Below, one piece after another: positions 17,029 through 25,604 of a stretch of 64,000 bases of DNA. A program made the translations under genes and the position numbers. This DNA comes from Niallia circulans. GTDB lineage: Bacteria; Bacillota; Bacilli; Bacillales; Cytobacillaceae. Position 1 is the stretch's first letter, and each line of letters begins with the position of its first letter. A model generated the notes under the pieces. That model saw only the letters and a program-made list of their open reading frames with translations, did no database searches and was not told the DNA's origin. The stretch is from NCBI RefSeq assembly GCF_003726095.1, contig NZ_CP026031.1, forward strand, positions 1,984,001 to 2,048,000. Direction: 5' to 3'.

Positions 17029-17569
17029 TTGTAATGATCTTCTGAACAGCTAAATCATGGTTCTCAATGGGAATTTGCTGCTGTATTTGCATGGAAAATG
17101 CCAGTGATATTGTTTGTCCATCATAATTTTGCAAAAATCGGTCATAATAACCGCCCCCAAATCCTAATCTATATCCTTTAGGCGAAAAGGCTAATCCAGG
17201 AACTAGCAGTAAATCAATTTGTTTGGAATCCGTTTGTTTCGTTTTTTCTATAACTGGTTCAAACAGGTTACTATAGACCGATTCAAGTTGATTAAATTGC
17301 TCTAATTCGCGAAAACTCATTTGTCTAGTTGCAGGTATGCACTTTGGAACACTTACTTTTTTGCCTAATTTCCAAGCTGTACGAATAATTTGGTATGTAT
17401 CCACCTCAGGAAATTTGGAAATGGTTATCCCAATATGACTAGCAGAGATAAAGGCAGCATCATTATATAATCGGGAAGCTATTTGGTAGGACATATGCTC
17501 ATATAGTGGTTTATTAATTGACTGGAGTTGTTTTATCATTTCTGATCGGAAATGTTTTTTTTCCTGCAT
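17000..17569 (-). CDS. yqgN: 5-formyltetrahydrofolate cyclo-ligase (YqgN)
   Basis: This 189-residue ATP-dependent enzyme converts 5-formyl-THF to 5,10-methenyl-THF in folate one-carbon metabolism. Family motifs are present: KKHFRSEM at the N-terminus (phosphate binding), GKKVSVPKC (~70), LLVPGLAFSPKGYRLGFGGG (~121-140) and YDRFL. B. subtilis yqgN is likewise next to rpmG. Confidence 0.92.
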   Translation of the reverse strand: MQEKKHFRSEMIKQLQSINKPLYEHMSYQIASRLYNDAAFISASHIGITISKFPEVDTYQIIRTAWKLGKKVSVPKCIPATRQMSFRELEQFNQLESVYSNLFEPVIEKTKQTDSKQIDLLLVPGLAFSPKGYRLGFGGGYYDRFLQNYDGQTISLAFSMQIQQQIPIENHDLAVQKIITNEGIICANE

Positions 17570-17608
17570 TTTATGTACACCTTCTTTACAATTTTCGTTA
17601 TAAATATG

Positions 17609-17639
17609 AAAAAAAAACAGAAGGGATATCCCCCTTCTG
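17609..17639 (-). terminator. Terminator between rpmG and yqgN
   Basis: CAGAAGGG (17618-17625) pairs with CCCCTTCTG (17631-17639). On the minus strand it is followed by nine T residues directly after the rpmG stop. Confidence 0.85.
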
Positions 17640-17640
17640 C

Positions 17641-17790
17641 TTATTTTGTTTCACGATGAACTGTAGTACGTTTTTCTCTTGAGCAATATTTTTTTAGCTC
17701 AAGACGATCTGGATTATTTCGTTTATTTTTTTTAGAAATGTAGTTACGATCACCACATTCAGTGCAAGCTAACGTAATGTTTACACGCAT
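17641..17790 (-). CDS. rpmG: 50S ribosomal protein L33
   Basis: A 49-residue L33 protein ([20 protein letters not shown] at the start, VHRETK at the end) is encoded from ATG 17790 behind GGAGGG. CTEC supplies one cysteine pair; a third Cys is in KKYCSRE, and no fourth is present, the same arrangement I recall for B. subtilis RpmGA. It is a 50S subunit component with its own terminator immediately downstream. Confidence 0.95.
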   Translation of the reverse strand: MRVNITLACTECGDRNYISKKNKRNNPDRLELKKYCSREKRTTVHRETK

Positions 17791-17857
17791 GTTTATTTCC
17801 CTCCAAACTATAGGTTGCTAGTTCGTGCATACGACTTTTATATGATAACATCTTTTG

Positions 17858-18484
17858 TTAGGAAATGCTAGTACTTGTTTGCATTAGAATATGATTCATA
17901 TCTAAAATATCCTTTTTTTCTGTCCCCATAATGGACCAAGCGCGACTAATACCAGTTGATTGAGGCATTACCTCCATATTTAAAGAAAAAATACTTACAC
18001 TGGAGCCTTTTGCCATAGGCTGATATTTTAGGACTCCATTTTGATTATTGCTCCATATATGATCAGTATGCACATTCCAGAGAGGTTGTACGGTTCTCTG
18101 TTCCATGCTGTTTGAGTTATGTTCTCCATTTACTAAATATAGCTGGTCATCAATGGAATGATAGATAACGTTTTCCGTAGGTGATACAAAAGAAAGATGA
18201 TTATGAAAAGCTTTTGAAAAATAATTCAACACTAGGATTTTCATTTTTTGGGGTTCTTGAGAGTGATTTCTGACGAAAATCTCATTATATTGAATTTTCG
18301 AGTGCTTGTGTATTTGTTTTACATGAACGGAAATAGAATGTTCTGGTATTAATTTTTCATAACCATTTTGAATCCAATACGTTTTTCCATCAACCCAGAT
18401 TCCAGGAGTTGTCGTTATTTTTTTTACTAATAACTTTCTTTGAACACTTTGATAGTCTTTTTGTAAATTGGCCTCAATTTTCAT
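17858..18484 (-). CDS. Unknown protein in the GH57-GT4 cluster
   Basis: I do not recognise this 208-residue protein. It has no signal peptide, membrane helix or Cys. It is beta-rich with polar repeats of hydrophobic alternation (SISVHVKQIHKHSKIQYNE, KMKILVLNYFSKAF, DDQLYLVNG), suggesting a beta-sandwich. It is 25 bp downstream of the GH57-GT4 gene on the same strand, ATG 18484 following GGTGAAGGAAG. Context suggests a role with the sugar-polymer enzymes of the cluster. Confidence 0.65.
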   Translation of the reverse strand: MKIEANLQKDYQSVQRKLLVKKITTTPGIWVDGKTYWIQNGYEKLIPEHSISVHVKQIHKHSKIQYNEIFVRNHSQEPQKMKILVLNYFSKAFHNHLSFVSPTENVIYHSIDDQLYLVNGEHNSNSMEQRTVQPLWNVHTDHIWSNNQNGVLKYQPMAKGSSVSIFSLNMEVMPQSTGISRAWSIMGTEKKDILDMNHILMQTSTSIS

Positions 18485-18509
18485 TCTTCCTTCACCTACT
18501 CTAATATTT

Positions 18510-20960
18510 TTAATTAGATATGGATTCCTTCACCTTTGCCTGTACAATCAATTCATCAAAAACTCTTTTTGTCTCTTCGCCAATTCGATTCCAGCTAAAA
18601 AGCTGGCTAACTAATATTTGCCCCTTCTTACCAATTTCTTTACCTACGACTGGATTTTCTAACAAATACTCGATATTCTTTACTAAGTTCTCTGCATTAT
18701 TTGTTTCCATATATAGTCCTGTTTCTCCATCCTTAATAATTCCTTTTAAGCCGCCTGTCTGGGATACAATCGTTGGAATGGCGAAAACAAGGGATTCTAA
18801 TGCTACGATTCCAAATGGTTCATAGGAACTTGGTATAACAACTATATCTGCTTGTGCATAGAGTGCATTCTTCTGTTCTTCCTGCAAATAGCCTATTAAA
18901 TGAACACTTTCTGCTAATTGATGTCTCTCAATAAATTGTTGATATTCGTCATACATTGGACCGATTCCAGCAATAACAAAACATAGATCATTTCGCTTTT
19001 TATGCAATTTTCTTGCTGCTTCTAATAATGTTCCAAAGCCTTTTTCTTTTACCATTCTCCCCATGGCAAAAACAACTTTTTTGTTGTCTCTTGAGAAATT
19101 ATCAACCGGAGCTGCTGAAACGGCTTCCTTTTTCAGCATTTCGACTCCATTGGGAATGATATTAATTTTCGTTTGTTCTACATCAAAAATAGTCATTATC
19201 TCATTCTGCATATATTCACTGCACACAATTAAAGAATCAGCTGTGTCTATTAACTGCCTTTCTTGCCTATGGATAAATTTCTGCATTTCCGTATAGATAC
19301 CACCGTTTCTTCCATGCTCAGTTGCATGGATGGTAGCTATTAAAGGAATATTTAATTGATTCTTTAAAGAAATAGCAGCTGCACCTACTAGCCAATCATG
19401 TGCTTGCACTAATTCAAATGTTGTGTTCTTTCCTATCTCTATTGCTTTTTCCCACATTGCTAAATTTAAGCCGCCAATCCAGTGAATAAAGTTTTGCTCT
19501 TTACTATAAATCGGCTTAACTCGATAAACAAATAAGCCAGCCTTTTCTTCTACATCTTCTGGATTTTTGTTCATCGCTTGTGCTGTAACAAGATGAACTT
19601 CATAGCCATTTTTTATTAAACTATTTGTTAACCCAACTACATGAGCACCAAGACCACCAACTAGATTGGGCGGGTACTCCCAAGATAAGATTAAAATGCT
19701 CTTCTTGTTTGTTGGTTCCTTTTGAGACCGAACCGTTTTATGGTTCTGGATTGTTGTATTTAAAATTGGTTGTTCTCTTTCTCTTAAGGAAAGCCAGTCT
19801 TTATCGATTGGTCCTATCCAAAATCCGCTTAACTTCTTTGCCGCTTCTAGATGGTTTGTTACTTCTTCACTTGTCCAATTATCTTGATAAAGGAGAGCGC
19901 TTAATAACAACCATTCCTTTTCCAATTGCTTTTGCACTCTATTAGTTGCTGGTGGTAAAGAAATTTGTCTCCATTCATGAAGCTCTCTTTCCAAAAATGC
20001 TAAAGCAGCATAGAAAGAACTATGTGTAACAACCGCCTCTCCCCCTCTACGTTCTAGGAAGGAAGCACAGAGATGGACACGATCCATTCCTTGACTGAAT
20101 TGCTTTATATATGTTTCAGGCATGATATGAACCACATAGCCTTCATCATTTAAATAACGAATACTTTTATTCAGCTCGTCTGTTATCTTCACATAGTCAG
20201 CTAAATCAATTGATAAGGATAAAATGGACTCATTTATGTATGGAGGATAGGATTCTAGCAAATCTAATAACCATTTATCCCATATTTGTTTCGTTACATT
20301 CTCCCCTTTAAAAAGTTGATACAGCTTTTCTTCAACAGGAAAAAACACAATATTATGTGGTGATTCAACTGCAATACCTGTACCGCTTGGTAAGGGATCA
20401 CTATGATTGATTGTCTTACTGTTAAGATAGCTATAAGAAAAGTTCTCTTTATTCAAATATAAATCTAAACCAGGTGAAAAATTTCCTTCTGGAAACCAGA
20501 ATCCTGTCGGTCGGTAGTCTAAATAATCATCAATAATAGATAAGCCTATCTCTATTTGTAATTGAATACCTGTACTTGTCGATACATTTGATAAAGGCGA
20601 AAAGGAAGCGGGACTTGCCAGCAATTCGATCCGCTTTTCTTGAAGAAGCGACTTAAGGACCTTTAATAGATTTTTTTCTTTTTCTATCCAGAAAGAATAC
20701 AATTCATCATCGCAACAGTATTTTTCTAAAAATTCTGTTATTTCTTCTCGAAATGACTGCACATCAAGCAGTTCGAGAAAAATTGGCGGCACAACAATTT
20801 GAATGGTATATGGAAGTTGATTCTTTTCTGTTTCGAAAAGAAACTTGATAAAGTTAATAGTTTGTGTATATAATTCCTTTTTCTTCTGTTTATCTTTTGA
20901 AAAATAGTTCATAAAAGGAATCTTATTAATTACAATCAGCTGAAAATAAGAACCATTCAT
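18510..20960 (-). CDS. GH57-like / GT4 glycosyltransferase fusion protein
   Basis: The 816-residue protein fuses two enzymes of alpha-glucan type. Residues ~1-400 resemble a GH57 (AmyC-like) barrel: GFWFPEGNFSPGLDLY (~157) keeps the nucleophile Glu motif, and VHLCASFLERRGG and HEWRQ follow. Residues ~420-805 are a GT4 glycosyltransferase: SWEYPPNLVGGLGAHVVGLT (donor/acceptor glycine loop), HATEHGRNGG, CSEYMQ, IPNGVE, GRMVKEKGFGTLLEA and EPFGIVALES with the E-x7-E pair. The GT4 part looks like glycogen/starch-synthase-type or sucrose-synthase-type retaining transferases. ATG 20960 overlaps the upstream gene's TGA (ATGA). The synteny position corresponds to B. subtilis yqgM, a GT4 protein, but the fused N-terminal part is extra. 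Confidence 0.82.
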   Translation of the reverse strand: MNGSYFQLIVINKIPFMNYFSKDKQKKKELYTQTINFIKFLFETEKNQLPYTIQIVVPPIFLELLDVQSFREEITEFLEKYCCDDELYSFWIEKEKNLLKVLKSLLQEKRIELLASPASFSPLSNVSTSTGIQLQIEIGLSIIDDYLDYRPTGFWFPEGNFSPGLDLYLNKENFSYSYLNSKTINHSDPLPSGTGIAVESPHNIVFFPVEEKLYQLFKGENVTKQIWDKWLLDLLESYPPYINESILSLSIDLADYVKITDELNKSIRYLNDEGYVVHIMPETYIKQFSQGMDRVHLCASFLERRGGEAVVTHSSFYAALAFLERELHEWRQISLPPATNRVQKQLEKEWLLLSALLYQDNWTSEEVTNHLEAAKKLSGFWIGPIDKDWLSLREREQPILNTTIQNHKTVRSQKEPTNKKSILILSWEYPPNLVGGLGAHVVGLTNSLIKNGYEVHLVTAQAMNKNPEDVEEKAGLFVYRVKPIYSKEQNFIHWIGGLNLAMWEKAIEIGKNTTFELVQAHDWLVGAAAISLKNQLNIPLIATIHATEHGRNGGIYTEMQKFIHRQERQLIDTADSLIVCSEYMQNEIMTIFDVEQTKINIIPNGVEMLKKEAVSAAPVDNFSRDNKKVVFAMGRMVKEKGFGTLLEAARKLHKKRNDLCFVIAGIGPMYDEYQQFIERHQLAESVHLIGYLQEEQKNALYAQADIVVIPSSYEPFGIVALESLVFAIPTIVSQTGGLKGIIKDGETGLYMETNNAENLVKNIEYLLENPVVGKEIGKKGQILVSQLFSWNRIGEETKRVFDELIVQAKVKESISN

Positions 20961-21664
20961 TTCTTTTTCACATCCTCTTGCTCTTCTAATTCATAATAAC
21001 TATAAGTGCTTACATGTTCAATCCAATTCGGGACAGAAACATCCCCATTCTCCCACTCCTGTAAATCCTTTGCTAGTTGGCCTGTTTGGTTATGGGCAGT
21101 TCTCGGTGTATGCAAGGGATTTGACTGTAATATCGGTAAAAAGGATTGATACACATCAAGAACCCCTATTTCAAAACAAAAACTTCTATTTGGTGATAAG
21201 TCCTGTAACACAACTGATTCTTGCCTATTTTCAACAGGCAGAATACGAGAATTATGCGCATTTCTTCCATTATAGATAATGCTAGTTATATCATTAATCT
21301 TTACTGCAAGCGAACAAGTTTCCGGATCAATATCATAATAAGTTGAAATTAACTGCCATTTTCCTTCGGGAATTCTCCAAAATATTAATGCAGTGTCTTC
21401 TGACGTTAACCAAGCCTCCATCCCATTTTTCTTTGCTAATAAATCAACGCTTGTCCAAAAGCTTTCCGTTATATATGATTCCTGCTTTTGCATTTGGATT
21501 GCCTTCTTTTGCTCCTCTGCTTGTCCAACATTCCCATCTTGTTCTTGTTCCTTCACATATTTTTTCCATTGGTACTGAACTTTTCCTACAGTTGAATTTA
21601 GTTCGATGGCAATTTTCCGGAAAGACAGTCCTTTACGTCTTAAATTTACAATTTGTTCAATCAA
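20957..21664 (-). CDS. DUF4912 protein with N-terminal helix-turn-helix
   Basis: The 235-residue protein begins with a short helix-turn-helix (residues ~1-40, NLRRKGLSFRKIAIELNSTV as core, followed by QYQWKKY). A DUF4912 domain follows (~75-205), ending in the characteristic ILQSNPLHTPR. DUF4912 proteins often accompany GH57/GT genes. The first gene of the cluster, it shares an ATGA overlap with the GH57-GT4 gene. The start is probably TTG 21664, because the GTG at 21676 lies inside the AGAGGTG ribosome-binding site. Confidence 0.72.
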   Translation of the reverse strand: MIEQIVNLRRKGLSFRKIAIELNSTVGKVQYQWKKYVKEQEQDGNVGQAEEQKKAIQMQKQESYITESFWTSVDLLAKKNGMEAWLTSEDTALIFWRIPEGKWQLISTYYDIDPETCSLAVKINDITSIIYNGRNAHNSRILPVENRQESVVLQDLSPNRSFCFEIGVLDVYQSFLPILQSNPLHTPRTAHNQTGQLAKDLQEWENGDVSVPNWIEHVSTYSYYELEEQEDVKKK

Positions 21665-22121
21665 TAGAAATTGCACCTCTTTCTAAATTTTATTTATCAA
21701 ATGTCATTTCATTTCATAGGTGTATGTACCGCAATTTACTAGTATATGCATACAAGATTCCTTTTAGTTCGCTAATTATATCTATTATGTTACCACTGAA
21801 TGAGTATTGCCACAACGAACAGATTTTGTCGGATTATGCTTAAACATACATACGTTTATTGTAATGGAGCAAAAAATTTTTTTTTGCCTTTTTCCATTAG
21901 CTATTACAACATCGATTCGACATATGGTTTTAAAAATTCCAGATGAATTACGACATATTCTTAACTGTTTCGCACATCTATTCGAATATTGTCACCCACG
22001 ATCTTGATTTAATAGGAATTACCGATAGTTAATGATAAAATATCTTTAGCTTGCATTGTTCTTCTTTAGGTCTCTTATTATTTATATCATTTGAAATGAA
22101 GATTTTATTCTGAGGTGAATT
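21665..22121. other. Divergent intergenic region
   Basis: The 457 bp between the DUF4912 gene and the 22122 gene carry no credible gene. The region must hold both divergent promoters; no clear operator or riboswitch was seen. Confidence 0.5.
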
Positions 22122-22511
22122 ATGTTAATTGTAATGTTAGTAATTATAGGAATTTCTTTATTCCTTCTTATTCTGTCTCTTTTCCTTCGTGATCCCATTA
22201 AAGATTTACGAGAGGAAATAGATCAGCTTTCCATTCAACAAGTACAAGAGCTATACAAAATAAAAAAGAAATTAAAACTATTAGAAGAAGAGTTAATGAT
22301 CGGTGAGGAAGATTTTTCTTTAAAGCCATCTTCTACCCTAAAAAAACCATCCGCAATGGAAAGGGATAAACCACAGCCCATTCACGCTATTATTAAAAAC
22401 CAAGTCTGGACCCTTGCAGCAAGTGGTGTACCAATTGAGCAGATTGCCAGTCAATCTTCCTTATCTATCACTCAAGTTCAGCAAATTATAAAGGAAAGGG
22501 TCGAAAAGTAA
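22122..22511 (+). CDS. Membrane-anchored coiled-coil/HTH protein (YqzD position)
   Basis: The 129-residue protein has one N-terminal membrane helix (IVMLVIIGISLFLLILSLF, residues ~3-21) and a coiled coil (~25-60, DLREEIDQLSIQQVQELY and KKKLKLLEEEL). A linker leads to a C-terminal helix-turn-helix (~95-127, TLAASGVPIEQIASQSSLS). The layout suggests a membrane-tethered DNA-binding protein. Position next to pst/phoU corresponds to B. subtilis yqzD, but I did not verify identity. Start ATG 22122 follows GAGGTGAATT; the next gene starts 4 bp after the stop. Confidence 0.68.
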   Translation: MLIVMLVIIGISLFLLILSLFLRDPIKDLREEIDQLSIQQVQELYKIKKKLKLLEEELMIGEEDFSLKPSSTLKKPSAMERDKPQPIHAIIKNQVWTLAASGVPIEQIASQSSLSITQVQQIIKERVEK

Positions 22512-22515
22512 CTAA

Positions 22516-23004
22516 ATGAAAAAACATAGTTTACGTTCATTTGCCATCGGAATGCTCCTTTCAGCAAGCATTATTGGAAGTTTTTATTACTATTTAGAAA
22601 ATAAAAGTCAAGAACAAGCAACGATAAGTGTATCTGAAGCAACATCCTATCTTCAAACAAAGGGGTTTACTGTGTTAGCAGAGGACGAATATAATAATTT
22701 ACAAAAGCAAATAGCAGAGAAGAAACAAGAGCAAGCAAAATCAGCAGCAAATGAAAAAGAGAAAACACAAGAAGAGCCAACAGAAGAACAACAAGATAAC
22801 ATTGCCTATACGTTAAAAGTTAAAAGCGGTATGAGCATTTCTGAAATTGCTGAGTTATTATATAAAGAAAAAATCGTCAAAGATCAAGAAGAGTTTGAAA
22901 CATACTTAATTGATAATGGCTACCATACCAAAATTCAAGTTGGCAGCTTTCCTTTAACTAGTGACATGAGTCATAAAAAAATTGCCGAAACTCTTACAAA
23001 ATAA
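22516..23004 (+). CDS. Membrane-anchored protein with MltG-like C-terminal motif (YqzC position)
   Basis: The 162-residue protein has a signal-anchor helix (residues ~8-26, FAIGMLLSASIIGSFYYYL). A Glu/Lys/Gln-rich low-complexity linker (~60-95) leads to a C-terminal domain (~98-162) with VKSGMSISEIAELLYKEKIV and FPLTSDMSHKKIAETL, like the substrate-binding subdomain of MltG/YceG endolytic transglycosylases. The catalytic domain is absent, so enzymatic activity is not expected; peptidoglycan binding is possible. It forms a pair with the preceding gene. Confidence 0.68.
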   Translation: MKKHSLRSFAIGMLLSASIIGSFYYYLENKSQEQATISVSEATSYLQTKGFTVLAEDEYNNLQKQIAEKKQEQAKSAANEKEKTQEEPTEEQQDNIAYTLKVKSGMSISEIAELLYKEKIVKDQEEFETYLIDNGYHTKIQVGSFPLTSDMSHKKIAETLTK

Positions 23005-23113
23005 ACGAACTGGAACATAATTAAATAAGTAATCTAAAAGGTCGAACAATCCATATTTAGCTATTAAGTATAAATGAAGCACACTAATTAGTTAAAAGCT
23101 ATGAAGTAATGAA

Positions 23114-23164
23114 ACCCCAAATATTATAGAGATGTTGTTAGTATCTCCGTATAATATTTGGGGT
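23114..23164. terminator. 51-bp palindrome between convergent genes
   Basis: ACCCCAAATATTATA (from 23114) pairs with TATAATATTTGGGGT (to 23164), and the centre forms a second stem GAGAT/ATCTC. It lies between the 22516 gene (+) and phoU (-). Long T-runs do not follow directly, so it may be a bidirectional terminator or an RNA-stabilising hairpin. Confidence 0.6.
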
Positions 23165-23192
23165 GAAATCCTTTGTTCCGGTCTTTTTTTAT

Positions 23193-23846
23193 TTACCAAT
23201 CATATTGTCTGCCTTTAACTAAATAGAAAATATTTTCAGCTATATTAGTAGTATGATCTGCTGCTCTTTCTAAATAACGACAGACAAATGTCAATTGCGA
23301 AATTTGCTGTAAATACTCAGGTTTATTTTTACTAATTTCTAAAAGCTCCACAAACGCTTGTTTATTTAAAGCATCTACCTCATCATCCATTTCCGCGATT
23401 TTTCGAGCTAGTTTTGTGTCTTCTTTATTATAAGCATTTAAGGATAAGCGCAGCATTTCGTTAGTAATCCCTAACATTTTTTTAACATGTATCATCGGTT
23501 TCACTAATTCTTGATTCCCAATTCGAATAGTAGCTTTTGCAATATTAACAGCAAAATCTGCGATTCTTTCAATATCAGTCGCAATCTTAATTCCAACAAT
23601 AATCCTTCTTAAATCAATTGCTACAGGTGCCTGCTTCGCAATTAATAGAATCGCAAAGTCATTTATTTCTTCATACAAATGATCAGCCTTTTGATCATCA
23701 TCAATAATTTCTAAAGCCATTTCTATATTTTGTGTTTCAAGTGCTTCTAATGATCTTTCAAGAGCTTGAATCGAAAATTCACCAAGCTCTGTCAGTTTCT
23801 CTTGCAGTTCCTTAAGCCCTGCTTCAAATTTCTCTCTAACTGGCAT
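23193..23846 (-). CDS. phoU: Phosphate signalling protein PhoU
   Basis: The 217-residue PhoU has two three-helix repeats with the metal-site motifs (EINDFAILLIAKQAP ~61, DLRRIIVGIKIATDIERIAD ~79-98 and its second-repeat equivalent YLERAADHTTNIAE ~191). It links the Pst transporter to the PhoR-PhoP system and limits phosphate uptake. It is the last gene of the pst operon, 36 bp after pstB. B. subtilis lacks phoU in its pst operon, so this arrangement is more like other bacilli. Confidence 0.93.
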   Translation of the reverse strand: MPVREKFEAGLKELQEKLTELGEFSIQALERSLEALETQNIEMALEIIDDDQKADHLYEEINDFAILLIAKQAPVAIDLRRIIVGIKIATDIERIADFAVNIAKATIRIGNQELVKPMIHVKKMLGITNEMLRLSLNAYNKEDTKLARKIAEMDDEVDALNKQAFVELLEISKNKPEYLQQISQLTFVCRYLERAADHTTNIAENIFYLVKGRQYDW

Positions 23847-23882
23847 AGTAAGATCTCCTTTTTCGGAATTAAGCTTAAATAA

Positions 23883-24704
23883 TTATCCAAATCTACCTGT
23901 AATATAATCTTCTGTTCTTTTATCCTTTGGATTAGAGAATATTTTATCGGTTACATCAAACTCTATTACTTCTCCATTTAAAAAGAATGCTGTTTTATCA
24001 GAGATACGGGCTGCTTGCTGCATATTATGTGTAACAATAATAATGCTGTAGTTTTCTTTTAGTTCTTGAACTAACTCTTCCACTTTTAATGTCGAAATTG
24101 GATCAAGTGCAGAGGTTGGCTCATCCATAAGAATAACATCTGGTTCAATTGCAAGACATCTTGCAATACAAAGACGCTGTTGTTGTCCACCAGAAAGTCC
24201 ATATGCATTTTGGTTTAATCTATCTTTTACTTCATCCCAAATTGCCGCTCCCCTTAAACTTTTCTCGACAATTTCATTTAAAATTTTCTTATCTCGTATC
24301 CCATGAATTTTTGGTCCATATGCAACATTTTCATAAATAGATTTGGGAAATGGATTTGGTTTTTGAAAGACCATTCCAACTTTTGTTCTTAGTTCTTCCA
24401 CTCCGTAATCTTTATCAAAAATATTTCTGCCACGATAATTAATTTCCCCTGAAGTTTTTACACTTGGCACTAATTCAATCATCCGATTTAAAGTTTTGAT
24501 ATATGTTGATTTACCACAGCCTGATGGTCCAATAATAGAAGTTACTTCATTTTCGATAATGTCTAAATCTATATTTTTCAGCGCATGGTTATCCCCATAC
24601 CACAAATTAAGCTGATTTGTTTTATAAACAGAGTTTTTCACTCTACTGTCTGTAGCATTTATTTCTACTGCTTTTTTAATTTTATCTGCAAAAACTGTAC
24701 TCAT
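23883..24704 (-). CDS. pstB: Phosphate ABC transporter ATP-binding protein PstB
   Basis: The 273-residue ABC ATPase shows Walker [10 protein letters not shown] (~58), the Q-loop VFQKPNPFP, the signature LSGGQQQR (~170), Walker [13 protein letters not shown] and the switch His in IIVTHNMQQ. It energises phosphate import by PstS-PstCA. Only one pstB is present, whereas B. subtilis has pstBA and pstBB. It lies 21 bp after pstA. Confidence 0.96.
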   Translation of the reverse strand: MSTVFADKIKKAVEINATDSRVKNSVYKTNQLNLWYGDNHALKNIDLDIIENEVTSIIGPSGCGKSTYIKTLNRMIELVPSVKTSGEINYRGRNIFDKDYGVEELRTKVGMVFQKPNPFPKSIYENVAYGPKIHGIRDKKILNEIVEKSLRGAAIWDEVKDRLNQNAYGLSGGQQQRLCIARCLAIEPDVILMDEPTSALDPISTLKVEELVQELKENYSIIIVTHNMQQAARISDKTAFFLNGEVIEFDVTDKIFSNPKDKRTEDYITGRFG

Positions 24705-24724
24705 TTGAAGTTCCCCCTACACGT

Positions 24725-25603
24725 TTAATAACGTTTTTGAAATTTATTTCGAATTAATACTGCAATAGAATTCATTAAAATCAATAAAACTAAAAGAACA
24801 ATTATTCCTGCTGCTGCAAGACTCTGAAACTCTTCTTGCGGTCTTCCTGTCCAGTTATAGATTTGCATTGGCAGCACTGTAAACATATCAAAAACAGTTC
24901 TCGGCAAGAATGCTAGGAATAAAGGTAAACCTAATACTACTAGTGGAGCAGTTTCGCCAATTGCCCGAGAAAGTGCCAATATTCCTCCAGTTAAAATACC
25001 TGGTATAGCTGCAGGCATGACTACTCTGACAATTGTCTGCCATTTCGTTGCTCCCATTCCAAGAGAGGCTTCTCTTAATTCACTAGGAACGGATCGAATA
25101 GCTTCCTGAGCTGCAACAATAATGATTGGCAATACTAATAAGCTCATTGTTAAGCCTGCTGCAAGGACACTTGTTCCAAGTGTCAAAGCACGAACAAATA
25201 GTGTCAATCCTAATAGACCAAAAACAATGGATGGTACACCCGCAAGATTCGATATATTAATCTGAATAAAATTCGTAAATCTATTTTTACTTGCGTATTC
25301 TTCTAAATATATCGCCGTGCCCACTCCAATCAAAAGTGATACAGGTGCAACTACCGCCATAAGCCACACTGTTCCTATCAATGCAGTATAGACGCCAGCA
25401 TTTTCAGGTTTACGGGAAGGTAAGCTTGTTAAAAACTGAAAATCTAAATAGCCAATTCCTTGAGTCAATACTCGATAAAAAAGGACACCAAGAACAATTA
25501 AACCAAATAAAGTTGCGCTAAAAAATAATCCTTTCATTATGATGTTTTTCATTAATCTTGGTTTCATTCGCTTAATAACTTCTGAATGGTTTACTAACTT
25601 CAT
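24725..25603 (-). CDS. pstA: Phosphate ABC transporter permease PstA
   Basis: A 292-residue permease with about six membrane helices and the EAA-loop segment EAIRSVPSELREASLGMGAT (~163-182) that contacts PstB; LSRAIGETAPLVVLG follows. ATG 25603 (MKLVNHSE) directly follows the pstC stop (TAAGATG) and has GGAGG nine bases upstream, so it is preferred over an earlier in-frame start. Confidence 0.95.
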   Translation of the reverse strand: MKLVNHSEVIKRMKPRLMKNIIMKGLFFSATLFGLIVLGVLFYRVLTQGIGYLDFQFLTSLPSRKPENAGVYTALIGTVWLMAVVAPVSLLIGVGTAIYLEEYASKNRFTNFIQINISNLAGVPSIVFGLLGLTLFVRALTLGTSVLAAGLTMSLLVLPIIIVAAQEAIRSVPSELREASLGMGATKWQTIVRVVMPAAIPGILTGGILALSRAIGETAPLVVLGLPLFLAFLPRTVFDMFTVLPMQIYNWTGRPQEEFQSLAAAGIIVLLVLLILMNSIAVLIRNKFQKRY

Positions 25604-25604
25604 C

